DNA of 45,519 nt, from positions 1-45,519 of the forward strand of contig JAFQFH010000019.1 in assembly GCA_017398685.1 (NCBI GenBank). Direction: 5' to 3'. The stretch is from Oscillospiraceae bacterium. GTDB taxonomy: Bacteria; Bacillota; Clostridia; Oscillospirales; Oscillospiraceae. A program made the translations under genes and the position numbers. This document shows, one piece after another, positions 1 to 9,080 of the stretch. The notes beneath the pieces were generated by a model. The model made no database searches, was not told the origin of the DNA, and was given only the letters and a program-made list of their open reading frames with translations. Every line of letters begins with the position of its first letter. The stretch's first letter is position 1.

Positions 1-2277
1 GAGGCAATGGGCATAAAGCGGTATGAGCTTGAGGGATATGAGGCTGACGATATTCTCGGTACTGCTGCATCAATATGTGAAAAGCAGGACTGGGAATGTG
101 TGGTTGTGACCGGAGACAAGGACAGTCTCCAACTTGTATCCAACACCACGTCCGTATGTAATGTAAAATCCCGTATGGGTAAAACAGAAACGATAATGTA
201 CACGCCTGAGAGCTTTCAAGATGAGTATGGCTTTGAGCCCATACACATGATTGACCTTAAAGCTCTGATGGGTGACAGCTCAGACAATATCCCCGGTGTT
301 CCCGGCATAGGTGAAAAAACGGCTCTTGATCTTATCCGCAGATATAAAAGTATAGAGAAGATTTATTCTGAGCTTGGGGACCTTGACATAAAGGACGGGG
401 TCAGAAAAAAGCTTGACGCCGGAAAGGACAGTGCTGAAACCTCATATTGGCTTGCAACAATAATGCGCGAAGTCCCGGTTGAATTTTCACCCGAGGCAAA
501 TATCTGGAATAAATCCTTCACAGATAAGCTGTATCCACTTTTCAAAAGACTGGGATTTAATAAATTTATTGAAAAATGGGGTCTGGAAGACAATGCCGGC
601 CAGGCTGTTGAAGAAAACCTGACCATGCCACGCATAGAGCTTGAGGCTGGAGAAAGTGCCGAAGATTTTATCAAAAGGCTTGAAGGCTCTGACCTTATCT
701 CCGTATACACCCTTGACAGCCTGGACCGCATGGAAGTGTGTGACGGCAGGAATGTGTATGAGCTTGATTGGGTAAAATGCGGCGATGTGTACCCTGTGCT
801 TCTGAAGCGGATTTTTTCACCCGATATAAAAAAGGCCGGGCATAACGTCAAAGAGCTTATGAGACTTTTGCTGAGCGAGGGTCTTTCTACAGAAGGCTTT
901 GTTTTTGATGCTGCTCTGGCGGCATATCTTCTCAATTCAACGGACAATAACTATCCGCTTGAGCGCATATCCCAGCATTTCCTGAGCCGGGAAGTCAGCG
1001 GTGCAGAGGGCATATTTTTATTATATCCGCATCTTATGGCAAAGCTTTCCGAGTATGGCATGGAAAAGCTCTTTTATGAAATCGAACTGCCCTTGTGTCA
1101 GGTGTTGGCAGACATGGAGCACGAAGGCTTTTATGTGGACAGAAAAGCCCTTTTTGATTTTGGTGAAAGCCTCAATGAAGGTATTGCTGAACTTCAGCAG
1201 AGTATTTGGGAGCATGCCGGGACGCAGTTTAATATTAATTCACCCAAGCAGCTGGGAGAGGTGCTTTTTGATAAGCTGATGCTGCCTTCCGGCAAGAAGA
1301 CAAAAACCGGATGGAGTACCAACGCTGATGTACTCGAAAAGCTCCGCGGCAAGCATCCTATCATAGAAGAAGTTCTGGAATACCGTATGCTCACGAAGCT
1401 TAAATCCACCTATGCGGATGGGCTGCTTAAAGTAATATCTCCGGATGGACGTATACACACCAGCTTTCAGATGACCGTAACTGCAACAGGCAGGCTTTCA
1501 TCAACCGAGCCCAATCTTCAGAATATCCCTGTAAGGAAGAAGCTGGGGGCACAGATAAGAACCATGTTCGTTGCTGCGCCGGGCATGAGCCTTGTGGACG
1601 CCGACTACAGCCAGATAGAACTGAGACTGCTTGCCCATATCTCCGGTGACAGCACTATGCAGGAAGCTTTTATGAGCGGTGAGGATTTCCATACCGTCAC
1701 AGCTGCCAATGTATTTAACGTTCCGCTAAATGAGGTCAGCCCCATACTGAGAAGCAGGGCAAAAGCAGTTAACTTCGGAATTGTCTACGGTATTTCTGCC
1801 TTCTCCTTGGCTCAGGACATAGGTGTTTTCCCAAGCGAGGCAAAAACTTATATGGATGCTTATCTGGAAAAATACCACGGTGTCAGGGACTATATGAAAA
1901 AAGTAGTGGAGCAGGCGAAAAAAGATGGCTACGTCAGTACCCTTTACGGACGCCGCCGCGATCTTCCCGAGCTTGGCAGCTCAAACTTCAATATGCGTTC
2001 ATTCGGTGAACGCGTGGCTTTGAACATGCCTATACAGGGTACGGCTGCGGATATAATAAAGCTTGCGATGATAAACGTTTATCGCAGACTCAAGGATGAG
2101 AAACTTCGTGCAAAGCTGATATTGCAGGTCCATGACGAACTTATTGTAGAGTGCCCCGAAGAGGAGGCAGAAACAGTAAAACTGATTTTGACCGAGGAAA
2201 TGCAGAGTGCAGCAAAGCTCAGCGTCGATCTCACAGTTGATGCCCATATCGGACATAGCTGGGCTGAGGCTCACTGA
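1..2277 (+). CDS. polA: DNA polymerase I, 5' end outside the window
   Basis: Family A DNA polymerase for Okazaki-fragment maturation and repair synthesis. The reading frame is open from base 1; the first visible residues (about GYEADDILGTAA) match the middle of the 5'-nuclease domain, so roughly the first hundred residues lie upstream. Order: rest of the 5'-nuclease with its helix-hairpin-helix (GVPGIGEKTA), a 3'-5' exonuclease-like region that lacks a convincing DEDD set, then the polymerase domain. Motif A (DADYSQIELRLL), motif B (RSRAKAVNFGIVYG) and motif C (QVHDELIVE) are intact. A degenerate proofreading domain is usual in Gram-positive PolA. rimI follows after 11 bases, so the two are probably cotranscribed. 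Confidence 0.97.
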   Translation, partial: EAMGIKRYELEGYEADDILGTAASICEKQDWECVVVTGDKDSLQLVSNTTSVCNVKSRMGKTETIMYTPESFQDEYGFEPIHMIDLKALMGDSSDNIPGVPGIGEKTALDLIRRYKSIEKIYSELGDLDIKDGVRKKLDAGKDSAETSYWLATIMREVPVEFSPEANIWNKSFTDKLYPLFKRLGFNKFIEKWGLEDNAGQAVEENLTMPRIELEAGESAEDFIKRLEGSDLISVYTLDSLDRMEVCDGRNVYELDWVKCGDVYPVLLKRIFSPDIKKAGHNVKELMRLLLSEGLSTEGFVFDAALAAYLLNSTDNNYPLERISQHFLSREVSGAEGIFLLYPHLMAKLSEYGMEKLFYEIELPLCQVLADMEHEGFYVDRKALFDFGESLNEGIAELQQSIWEHAGTQFNINSPKQLGEVLFDKLMLPSGKKTKTGWSTNADVLEKLRGKHPIIEEVLEYRMLTKLKSTYADGLLKVISPDGRIHTSFQMTVTATGRLSSTEPNLQNIPVRKKLGAQIRTMFVAAPGMSLVDADYSQIELRLLAHISGDSTMQEAFMSGEDFHTVTAANVFNVPLNEVSPILRSRAKAVNFGIVYGISAFSLAQDIGVFPSEAKTYMDAYLEKYHGVRDYMKKVVEQAKKDGYVSTLYGRRRDLPELGSSNFNMRSFGERVALNMPIQGTAADIIKLAMINVYRRLKDEKLRAKLILQVHDELIVECPEEEAETVKLILTEEMQSAAKLSVDLTVDAHIGHSWAEAH

Positions 2278-2288
2278 GGCAATGTAAT

Positions 2289-2747
2289 ATGACTGATTAT
2301 AAGATTGTAGACGGCTGCGAAAAGCATATTGACGCATTGGAGCGCCTGGAAAGGCATTGTTTTTCTGTGCCGTGGACGAGGGCTCAGCTCATCTCACAGC
2401 TTCCCGATGAAAACCATGACTTTATTGTTATGGAAGCCGACGGCGAGGCAATAGCCTATGTGGGTATGATGTATGTTCTGGATGAAGGGTACATTTCAAA
2501 TGTTGCGGTTTCTCCGGCACACAGAAGGCTGGGAATTGCAGACAAACTGATTGCACAGCTCCTGAAAACAGCGGAAGATAAAGAACTTTCCTTTGTTACT
2601 CTGGAAGTCAGGCAGTCAAATATGCCTGCTATCAGATTGTATGAAAAAAACGGCTTTATAAAAGTCGGACAGAGAAAAAATTACTATGATTTACCCAAAG
2701 AAGATGCTATACTGATGACAAAATTTCTTAAATGTGAGGCGCTTTAA
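2289..2747 (+). CDS. rimI: ribosomal protein alanine N-acetyltransferase, RimI type
   Basis: A 152-residue GNAT acetyltransferase. The acetyl-CoA binding core is visible as VAVSPAHRRLGIADKLI (the R/Q-x-x-G-x-G/A loop), followed by the typical RimI tail EVRQSNMPAIRLYEKNGF. The family acetylates the N-terminal alanine of ribosomal protein S18. It abuts tsaD with no gap, a common pairing in Firmicutes (tsaB-rimI-tsaD); tsaB and tsaE are not in the window. Assignment to RimI rather than another GNAT rests on motif and context. Confidence 0.9.
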   Translation: MTDYKIVDGCEKHIDALERLERHCFSVPWTRAQLISQLPDENHDFIVMEADGEAIAYVGMMYVLDEGYISNVAVSPAHRRLGIADKLIAQLLKTAEDKELSFVTLEVRQSNMPAIRLYEKNGFIKVGQRKNYYDLPKEDAILMTKFLKCEAL

Positions 2748-3749
2748 TTGAAAATACTTTCCTTTGAATCTACCTGCGATGAAACTGCTGTGGCAGTGGT
2801 TGAGGATGGAAGAAAAATACTGACAGATCAGATATTTTCTCAGGCCGATCTCCACGCGGTCTATGGCGGCGTTGTGCCTGAGATCGCATCAAGAAGCCAC
2901 GTAGAGGCCATTTCTGTTCTGGCACAAAAGGCCATTGATGCGGCAGGAATTAAAAAAAGCGATATAGATGCAGTTGCTGTATCTTACGCGCCCGGGCTCA
3001 TAGGTGCGGTGCTTGTGGGTGTTAATTTTGCAAAGGCCTGCGCCATGGCTCTGAATGTGCCTTTGATACCTGTTCACCACATAAAGGGGCATATTGCAGC
3101 AAATTACCTTGCTTATCCGGAACTTGAACCACCGTTTCTCTGTCTTGCCATTTCCGGCGGCAACACTATTCTGGTGGATGTTCGATCATACACTGATATG
3201 AAGATAATCGGCTCCACAAGGGATGATGCAGCAGGAGAGTGCTTTGATAAAACTGCGCGTGTTTTAGGGCTGCCGTATCCCGGCGGTAAGCCTATAGACC
3301 AGCTGTCACAGGGCGGGGACGACAGAAAATACTCATTCCCTGTCTCTCATGTTGCAGATCACCCCTATGATATGAGCTTTTCCGGGCTGAAGACTGCCAT
3401 AATAAATCTTGTCCACAATGCGCAGCAAAAAGGGGAGGAGCTTGATAAAAGCTCACTTGCTGCATCCTTTACAAAAGCCGTCAGCGACAGCCTTGTTCCG
3501 CGTACTGTCGATGCGGCAAAGCTGCTTGGCTACAGCAAGGTAGTTGTGGCAGGAGGGGTTGCTGCAAATTCCCGTATAAGAGCGGATTTTCAGGCTGCGG
3601 CCGAAAAGAATGGATTTGAGCTTTTTGTTCCTCCACTCAGACTGTGCGGGGATAACGGTGCTATGATTGGGGCACAGGCATACTATGAATATCTGGCAGG
3701 AAATACTGCCGGAAGTGAGCTCAACGCTTACGCTACAATGGAGCTTTGA
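2748..3749 (+). CDS. tsaD: tRNA N6-threonylcarbamoyladenosine transferase TsaD
   Basis: Transfers the threonylcarbamoyl group to A37 of ANN-decoding tRNAs. The 333-residue length is typical. Visible motifs are the N-terminal FESTCDETAVAVVE, the metal-binding HHIKGH, the nucleotide-binding CLAISGGNT and the C-terminal VVAGGVAANSRIR with CGDNGAMIG. Translation starts at TTG directly after the rimI stop, with no spacer, implying translational coupling. The host carries a tRNA-Thr gene nearby, but that is only coincidental. Confidence 0.97.
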   Translation: MKILSFESTCDETAVAVVEDGRKILTDQIFSQADLHAVYGGVVPEIASRSHVEAISVLAQKAIDAAGIKKSDIDAVAVSYAPGLIGAVLVGVNFAKACAMALNVPLIPVHHIKGHIAANYLAYPELEPPFLCLAISGGNTILVDVRSYTDMKIIGSTRDDAAGECFDKTARVLGLPYPGGKPIDQLSQGGDDRKYSFPVSHVADHPYDMSFSGLKTAIINLVHNAQQKGEELDKSSLAASFTKAVSDSLVPRTVDAAKLLGYSKVVVAGGVAANSRIRADFQAAAEKNGFELFVPPLRLCGDNGAMIGAQAYYEYLAGNTAGSELNAYATMEL

Positions 3750-3779
3750 GTGCAAAATTTTTCCACAGGGGAGAAATCA

Positions 3780-4460
3780 ATGGGTGTACATGACGGCCAT
3801 AGAGAAAGACTTAAAACCAGGTACATAGAACACGGTCTTGACAGTTTCAATGATCTTAATGCCCTGGAGCTTTTACTTTTTTACGCCATTCCTAGGAAAG
3901 ACACAAATGTAATTGCTCATGAGCTTCTGGATCATTTTGGTTCTCTTGCCTGTGTCTTGAACGCAAGTGTATATGAATTGATGGAAGTACGTGGAATAGG
4001 TGAGAGCGCTGCCATACTTATAAGTATGCTTCCTCAGCTTATGAGAAAAAGTCTCATATCCGAAGGGGAGGACCACCCCATAATCAATTCAACCAGAAAG
4101 GCAGCAGAATATCTTATTCCACGCTTTGCTTATGAAAAAGACGAAGTTTTCCTTCTTATGTGTCTGGACTCTCAAAGAAAGCTGATTTGCTGCGTTGAAG
4201 TTGCAAGGGGAGTGGTAAACTCAGTAGAGACCAATGTCAGAAGAATAGCTGAGCTTGCACTGAAAAACAGAGCGAGCTCAGTCATTATCTCACATAATCA
4301 TCCGGACAAGATCATATATCCTTCGAGAGAGGATGACTATGTAACAAAGCAAACCATTGCAGCAATGAACGCCATATGTATTCCTATGGCAGACCATATA
4401 ATCGTGGCCGGTGACAAATATGTGTCCTACTCAGAGAAGGGGATGTTGGATTTTTACTAG
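3780..4460 (+). CDS. radC: RadC family JAMM-domain protein
   Basis: Start ATG 3780 is preferred over the GTG at 3750 because a GGGGAG ribosome site lies just upstream and the protein then begins MGVHDGHRERLKTRY, the usual RadC start. An N-terminal helix-hairpin-helix region (VRGIGESAAI) precedes the JAMM metalloprotease-like domain. The metal motif is HNH-x7-SxxD near residue 172, written here HNHPDKIIYPSRED; the segment between the histidines and the serine differs from the usual SGDPTP form. The true activity of RadC proteins is unresolved. The gene ends in TAG, one of several host TAG stops used as a contrast for the element at 33.6-35.1 kb. Confidence 0.92.
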   Translation: MGVHDGHRERLKTRYIEHGLDSFNDLNALELLLFYAIPRKDTNVIAHELLDHFGSLACVLNASVYELMEVRGIGESAAILISMLPQLMRKSLISEGEDHPIINSTRKAAEYLIPRFAYEKDEVFLLMCLDSQRKLICCVEVARGVVNSVETNVRRIAELALKNRASSVIISHNHPDKIIYPSREDDYVTKQTIAAMNAICIPMADHIIVAGDKYVSYSEKGMLDFY

Positions 4461-4805
4461 TTAAATTATGTTAACTTGGTTGTGTTCCGATTTTGTAATC
4501 TATCTTCATTTCCGGACACCTTCATTTCATGAAGTCTCTGCCTTGCTAACAGGTTATTATTGGACTTAGCGCCTGTTCAAAACTCTGTTGAAAATGTTGA
4601 TAACTATTTGAAGAATTTTTACATGTAAAAAATTATGTAAATATAACCAGACTTTTCCGTATGTCGTAATGTCTTTAAATAATTCGTATTTAACCATAGT
4701 AGATGTGTAATCCGGAACTATTTTTTATACCAGTTTTTACTTTGTTCTTCTTTTCTTCTTTTGCGTATACAGTTTGTAATCGGATCAATTGACCGGTCTT
4801 TTTTG
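4461..4805 (+). other. gene-free spacer, AT-rich
   Basis: About 345 bases between radC and the tRNA promoter. No ORF with a ribosome site is seen. It has a small inverted repeat (CTTCAT-TTC-ATGAAG near 4523) and long T/A runs. No convincing riboswitch, terminator or mobile-element remnant was recognised. Confidence 0.5.
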
Positions 4806-4834
4806 TTGACTATTTCAGCGCTTTATGGTAGACT
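4806..4834 (+). promoter_or_regulatory. sigma-A type promoter of tRNA-Thr
   Basis: TTGACT (4806-4811), 17-base spacer, TAGACT (4829-4834). The predicted start is about 30 bases before the mature tRNA, a normal leader length. Confidence 0.75.
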
Positions 4835-4870
4835 ACGGAACGCTGAATTCAGAAATGATGTCTTTCGCGT

Positions 4871-4946
4871 GCTGGTATAGCTCAGTAGGTAGAGCATCTC
4901 ACTCGTAATGAGAAGGTCATCGGTTCGAATCCGATTACCAGCTCCA
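4871..4946 (+). tRNA. tRNA-Thr (anticodon CGT)
   Basis: Full cloverleaf by eye. The acceptor stem is GCTGGTA (4871-4877) pairing with TACCAGC (4936-4942), followed by discriminator T and an encoded CCA. The D arm contains AGCTCAGTAGGTAGAGC. The anticodon stem TCTCA/TGAGA closes the loop CTCGTAA, giving anticodon CGT (reads ACG). The T arm is CGGTTCGAATCCG. Confidence 0.97.
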
Positions 4947-4949
4947 ATA

Positions 4950-4980
4950 GCTGCAGAGATTTATCTGCGGCTTTTTTATT
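4950..4980 (+). terminator. rho-independent terminator after tRNA-Thr
   Basis: The 8-bp stem GCTGCAGA/TCTGCGGC (one G-T pair) with a 6-base loop is followed by TTTTTTATTTTAT. Confidence 0.85.
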
Positions 4981-4987
4981 TTATACC

Positions 4988-5015
4988 TTACAATTTGTGT
5001 TTTTTGTGTTATAAT
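4988..5015 (+). promoter_or_regulatory. candidate promoter of the TetR-type gene
   Basis: TTACAA (4988-4993), 16-base spacer, TATAAT (5010-5015). The gene's ribosome site follows closely, so the leader is very short. Confidence 0.55.
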
Positions 5016-5041
5016 GTCGTTATATGAAAGGGGGAAGCAAT

Positions 5042-5608
5042 ATGTCTGTTTCTACCAAGGCGGCCTTTGCTGAAGCTCTCAAGAAAATGATGACCGTTAA
5101 ACCCATGGAGAAAATAACCGTAAAGGATCTCGTGGAAATATGCGGCGTCAACCGCCAGACCTTCTATTATCATTTTGATGATATCTATGATCTTCTGGAG
5201 TGGGTATTTGAAGAGGATGCCAAGCGCTCTCTCCCTAAGGAAGTGGTATATGATCATTGGCGTGAAGATGTGATGATCTTTTTTGAGTACCTCTACGAAA
5301 ACAGAAGCTTTGTTATCAATATCTTCAATTCAAACAGTCGTCTCTATATGCTGAGATTTCTGAAAGAACGCCTTCAAAGCTGTATAAGAGCTTTTGCGGA
5401 TATAGTTGCGAGAGATATGAATATTGACAGACAGGACTTTGATTTTGTAATTGAGTTCTATGTCAACGGTGTTATAGGCATTATTTCCCAGTGGCTTGAT
5501 CTGGGTATGCCTGCCAGCACGGTTATGGCTGACACCAAAGATAGATTTATGAAACTGCTTGACGGCAGCATTGAAAATCTGCTGGCCCGTTTTCAGTCTG
5601 AACGCTGA
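5042..5608 (+). CDS. TetR/AcrR family transcriptional regulator
   Basis: 188 residues from ATG 5042, chosen over the in-frame ATG 5024 because AGGGGGAAG lies at the right distance before 5042. The N-terminal DNA-binding domain contains ITVKDLVEICGVNRQTFYYHF, the TetR recognition helix pattern. The C-terminal domain is of the kind seen in DhaS-like and other TetR proteins of Firmicutes. The ligand is unknown. It stands alone with its own promoter and terminator, so no target operon can be inferred; the TATAAT region just upstream could be its own operator. Confidence 0.88.
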   Translation: MSVSTKAAFAEALKKMMTVKPMEKITVKDLVEICGVNRQTFYYHFDDIYDLLEWVFEEDAKRSLPKEVVYDHWREDVMIFFEYLYENRSFVINIFNSNSRLYMLRFLKERLQSCIRAFADIVARDMNIDRQDFDFVIEFYVNGVIGIISQWLDLGMPASTVMADTKDRFMKLLDGSIENLLARFQSER

Positions 5609-5625
5609 CATTTTAATTTTTAATA

Positions 5626-5665
5626 AAAAATCCTCCTTCGGTTCAACACTGAAAGGAGGATTTTT
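5626..5665 (+). terminator. rho-independent terminator after the TetR-type gene
   Basis: The 13-bp perfect stem AAAAATCCTCCTT/AAGGAGGATTTTT encloses a 14-base loop. The stem contains an anti-SD-like CCTCC and its complement, but its position and the T-run fit termination. Confidence 0.85.
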
Positions 5666-5680
5666 GTTTAAAGCCCGTTC

Positions 5681-5709
5681 TTGACGATAGAGTGTTTGAA
5701 AGATATAAT
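5681..5709 (+). promoter_or_regulatory. sigma-A type promoter for the ybaK-uvrA operon
   Basis: TTGACG (5681-5686), 17-base spacer, TATAAT (5704-5709). It is a near-consensus promoter, 31 bases before the chosen start of the deacylase gene. Confidence 0.8.
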
Positions 5710-5740
5710 AAAGTGTTAAGTTTTTATGGTGGTGAAAGCC

Positions 5741-6223
5741 GTGGCAGAAAATAAAACCAATGTAATGCGTATTCTCTCTCAGAAGAAAATATCATATACA
5801 GCCCACGAATATCCGCACGGAGATACTGCTGTAGACGGGATTACTGTGGCAAAAATCACAGGACTTCCGCCTGAGATAGTGTTCAAGACTCTTGTCTGTC
5901 GGGGAGCCAGCAAAGCAGTATATGTCTTTTGCATACCGGTTTCCGCAGAGCTTGATCTTAAGAAAGCGGCAAAAGCAGCTGGAGAAAAGTCTGTTGCCAT
6001 GGTGCCTGTATCAGAGATAACGGGTCTGACAAACTATGTTCGCGGCGGATGTTCACCGGTTGGCATGAAAAAACTTTACCCCACATTCTTTCACAGAACA
6101 GTGGATGACATTTCGTCAGTTGTCGTCAGTGCCGGAAAAATTGGGTATCAGGTGGAACTTGACCCAAATGAGCTGCTTAAACTTATAAATGCAGCAAAAG
6201 CAGATATTATTACCGAGGTTTGA
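5741..6223 (+). CDS. YbaK/EbsC family Cys-tRNA(Pro)/aminoacyl-tRNA deacylase
   Basis: About 160 residues. GTG 5741 is taken as the start because GGTGGTGAAAG precedes it and the protein then begins [12 protein letters not shown], as in homologues; ATG 5726 is an alternative that lacks a ribosome site. Family hallmarks seen are [19 protein letters not shown], the [14 protein letters not shown] core with its functional lysine, and the [10 protein letters not shown] loop. These enzymes hydrolyse mischarged Cys-tRNA(Pro) in the cytosol. The gene sits 2 bases before uvrA's start, so they form one transcript. Confidence 0.9.
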   Translation: MAENKTNVMRILSQKKISYTAHEYPHGDTAVDGITVAKITGLPPEIVFKTLVCRGASKAVYVFCIPVSAELDLKKAAKAAGEKSVAMVPVSEITGLTNYVRGGCSPVGMKKLYPTFFHRTVDDISSVVVSAGKIGYQVELDPNELLKLINAAKADIITEV

Positions 6224-6225
6224 AG

Positions 6226-9060
6226 ATGCACGAGAGCATATCCATTAAGGGAGCAAGAGAAAACAATTTAAAAAATATCGACATTGAACTGCCAAGAGAC
6301 AAGCTTGTAGTCATAACAGGTCTTTCCGGCAGCGGAAAATCCAGTCTGGCCTTCGACACAATTTATGCTGAAGGTCAAAGACGCTATGTGGAAAGTCTAA
6401 GTTCATATGCAAGAATGTTTTTGGGGCAGATGGATAAACCGGATGTTGACTATATAGACGGTCTTTCTCCCGCCATATCCATTGACCAGAAAACCACGTC
6501 AAAAAATCCCCGCTCTACAGTGGGAACAGTTACTGAAATTTATGACTATCTTCGACTTTTGTGGGCGAGAGTAGGTATTCCCCATTGTCCGAAATGCGGC
6601 AAGGAGATACAGCAGCAGAGCATAGACCAGATAGTGGACAGAATAATGGAGCTGCCGGAAGGCAGTCGTATTCAGGTTCTGGCACCGGTTGTCCGTGCCA
6701 GAAAGGGCGAGCACGTAAAAATTTTTGAGGATGCAAAAAAGTCCGGATATGTACGTGCACGTGTTGACGGCATAGTTTATGATCTGTCCGAGGAAATTAA
6801 GCTTGAAAAGAATAAAAAGCATAGTATTGAGATAGTCGTTGACAGACTTGTTATAAAGGCTGACATAGTGCGTCGCCTTACGGACTCCGCAGAGACTGCG
6901 TTGGCTCTAGCCGGAGGCCTTGTGATGGTAGAATTGGTCGGAGAAGACAGGATTATTTCCTTTTCACAAAACTACGCCTGTGATGACTGCGGTATTTCCG
7001 TTGAGGAGCTTGCACCCAGACTTTTCTCATTCAACAATCCTCACGGCGCCTGTCCCGTTTGTACAGGACTTGGAGATCAGCTTCTGGTTGATCCTCAGCT
7101 TATTATTCCAAATCCAAATCTGAGCATTCTGGACGGCGGTATTACTGCATCCGGATGGAACAATATAAAAGGTGATTCCATATCCAGAATGTATTTTGAT
7201 GCTCTGGCCAGAAGATACCACTTCAAGCTGTCCGAGCCTATAAAAAATTTCTCCGAAGAAGCCCTGAACGCGATTTTGTACGGAACAAAGGGGGAGCCCC
7301 TTCAGCTTCACTATGAGAAGGCGGAGGGATTTGGAGTTATCAGAAGAGAATTTGAAGGAATAGTAAATAATCTGAACCGCAGATTCAAGGAAACCCAGAG
7401 TCCGGCCATGCGTGCAGATATAGAGGAATGTATGTCCGAAATTCCATGTCCGGCCTGTGGTGGGCAGCGTCTGAAGCCTTCTGCTCTTGCCGTGACCGTC
7501 GGTGGGATGAATATAGCCGATTTTACAAAGCTGTCGGTTGTAAAGGCGCTGGAGTTTATTGACGGACTTGTACTCAGCGAAAAGGATATGCTCATTGCCG
7601 AACGTATACTCAAGGAAATCAAAGCAAGGCTTAGTTTTCTTGACAGCGTCGGACTCGGCTATCTTTCCCTTTCCCGCTCTGCCGGAACTCTCTCAGGCGG
7701 AGAAAGCCAGAGAATACGCCTTGCGACACAGATAGGGTCCAGCCTTATGGGAGTGCTCTATATTCTGGATGAACCCAGCATTGGCCTGCATCAGCGTGAC
7801 AACGACAAATTGCTTGCTACCCTGAGAAAGCTTCGTGATCTGGGCAATACGCTTATTGTTGTTGAGCACGATGAGGATACAATGCGTGCGGCAGACTATG
7901 TGGTAGACATAGGACCGGGTGCAGGCATAAACGGCGGCGAGGTGGTTTGTGCAGGCAGTATTGAGGATATCTGCGCCTGCGAAAAATCCCTTACCGGACA
8001 GTATCTGAGCGGTAAAAAGAAAATACCCTTTCCTGAGACAAGAAGACCGGGCAGCGGAAAAAAGCTTATTGTCCGCGGTGCGCGTGAAAACAATCTTAAG
8101 AATATAGATGTGGAAATTCCTCTTGGCAAACTGTGCTGCGTTACCGGTGTGTCCGGCAGCGGCAAGTCATCTCTTGTAAATGAGATACTTTACAAGACAC
8201 TGGCTGCCGAAAAAAACCGCATGAAAGTCCGCCCCGGGCTATGTGACGGGATAGAGGGGCTTGAGCATGTGGACAAGGTCATAGCCATTGACCAAAGTCC
8301 CATAGGCCGCAGCCCCCGCTCCAATCCGGCCACCTATACGGGTGCATTCAACGATATCCGCGATCTGTTCGCATCCACCCAGGATGCAAGACTCAGAGGC
8401 TATAACCAGGGGCGTTTTTCATTCAACGTTAAGGGTGGTCGCTGTGAAAGCTGCTCCGGCGACGGTCTTATTAAAATTGAGATGCATTTTCTGCCCGATG
8501 TTTATGTTCCCTGCGAAGTCTGCGGAGGAAAGCGCTATAACAGAGAAACCCTTGAGGTTAAGTACAAAGGCAAAAGCATTGCAGATGTACTTGATATGAC
8601 TGTGGAAGAGGCCTGCTCATTCTTTGCAAATCAGCAGAGAATTCTCAACAAAATACAGACCTTATATGATGTGGGGCTGGGGTATATCAAGCTTGGCCAG
8701 TCCAGTACAACCCTTTCCGGTGGCGAAGCTCAGCGTGTAAAGCTTGCCACAGAGCTTTCAAAACGCAGCACCGGGAATACTGTTTACATTCTGGATGAGC
8801 CTACTACCGGGCTTCACATTGCGGATGTGCACAAGCTTGTCAACATTCTTGACCGTTTTGTGGATGCGGGCAACACCGTAGTTGTCATCGAGCATAACCT
8901 GGACGTTATCAAAATTTCCGACCATGTTATTGATCTTGGTCCCGAAGGTGGAGACGGCGGTGGTGAACTGGTGTTTGCCGGAAGTCCCGAGGACTGCGCT
9001 GCCTGTGATAAAAGCTATACAGGACAATTTTTGAAAAAAGTTTTGAAATTGGCTGAATAA
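6226..9060 (+). CDS. uvrA: excinuclease ABC subunit A
   Basis: DNA-damage recognition ATPase of nucleotide excision repair, 944 residues (normal size). There are two ABC modules: Walker [15 protein letters not shown] near the N terminus and [15 protein letters not shown] in the second half, each with a signature ([16 protein letters not shown]) and Walker B ([18 protein letters not shown]). Zinc-finger cysteines appear as CPKCGKE and CPVCTGLG in the first half and CESCSGDG...CEVCGG in the second. ATG 6226 is preferred over TTG 6220 because GAGG lies 7 bases upstream. uvrB and uvrC are not in the window. Confidence 0.98.
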   Translation: MHESISIKGARENNLKNIDIELPRDKLVVITGLSGSGKSSLAFDTIYAEGQRRYVESLSSYARMFLGQMDKPDVDYIDGLSPAISIDQKTTSKNPRSTVGTVTEIYDYLRLLWARVGIPHCPKCGKEIQQQSIDQIVDRIMELPEGSRIQVLAPVVRARKGEHVKIFEDAKKSGYVRARVDGIVYDLSEEIKLEKNKKHSIEIVVDRLVIKADIVRRLTDSAETALALAGGLVMVELVGEDRIISFSQNYACDDCGISVEELAPRLFSFNNPHGACPVCTGLGDQLLVDPQLIIPNPNLSILDGGITASGWNNIKGDSISRMYFDALARRYHFKLSEPIKNFSEEALNAILYGTKGEPLQLHYEKAEGFGVIRREFEGIVNNLNRRFKETQSPAMRADIEECMSEIPCPACGGQRLKPSALAVTVGGMNIADFTKLSVVKALEFIDGLVLSEKDMLIAERILKEIKARLSFLDSVGLGYLSLSRSAGTLSGGESQRIRLATQIGSSLMGVLYILDEPSIGLHQRDNDKLLATLRKLRDLGNTLIVVEHDEDTMRAADYVVDIGPGAGINGGEVVCAGSIEDICACEKSLTGQYLSGKKKIPFPETRRPGSGKKLIVRGARENNLKNIDVEIPLGKLCCVTGVSGSGKSSLVNEILYKTLAAEKNRMKVRPGLCDGIEGLEHVDKVIAIDQSPIGRSPRSNPATYTGAFNDIRDLFASTQDARLRGYNQGRFSFNVKGGRCESCSGDGLIKIEMHFLPDVYVPCEVCGGKRYNRETLEVKYKGKSIADVLDMTVEEACSFFANQQRILNKIQTLYDVGLGYIKLGQSSTTLSGGEAQRVKLATELSKRSTGNTVYILDEPTTGLHIADVHKLVNILDRFVDAGNTVVVIEHNLDVIKISDHVIDLGPEGGDGGGELVFAGSPEDCAACDKSYTGQFLKKVLKLAE

Positions 9061-9080
9061 GCCTGAATTGGGAGAAACAC

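Noticed and set aside
5626-5665. Riboswitch or anti-SD regulatory RNA because of the CCTCC/GGAGG stem
   Set aside because: Position after a stop codon with perfect stem and T-run fits an ordinary terminator.
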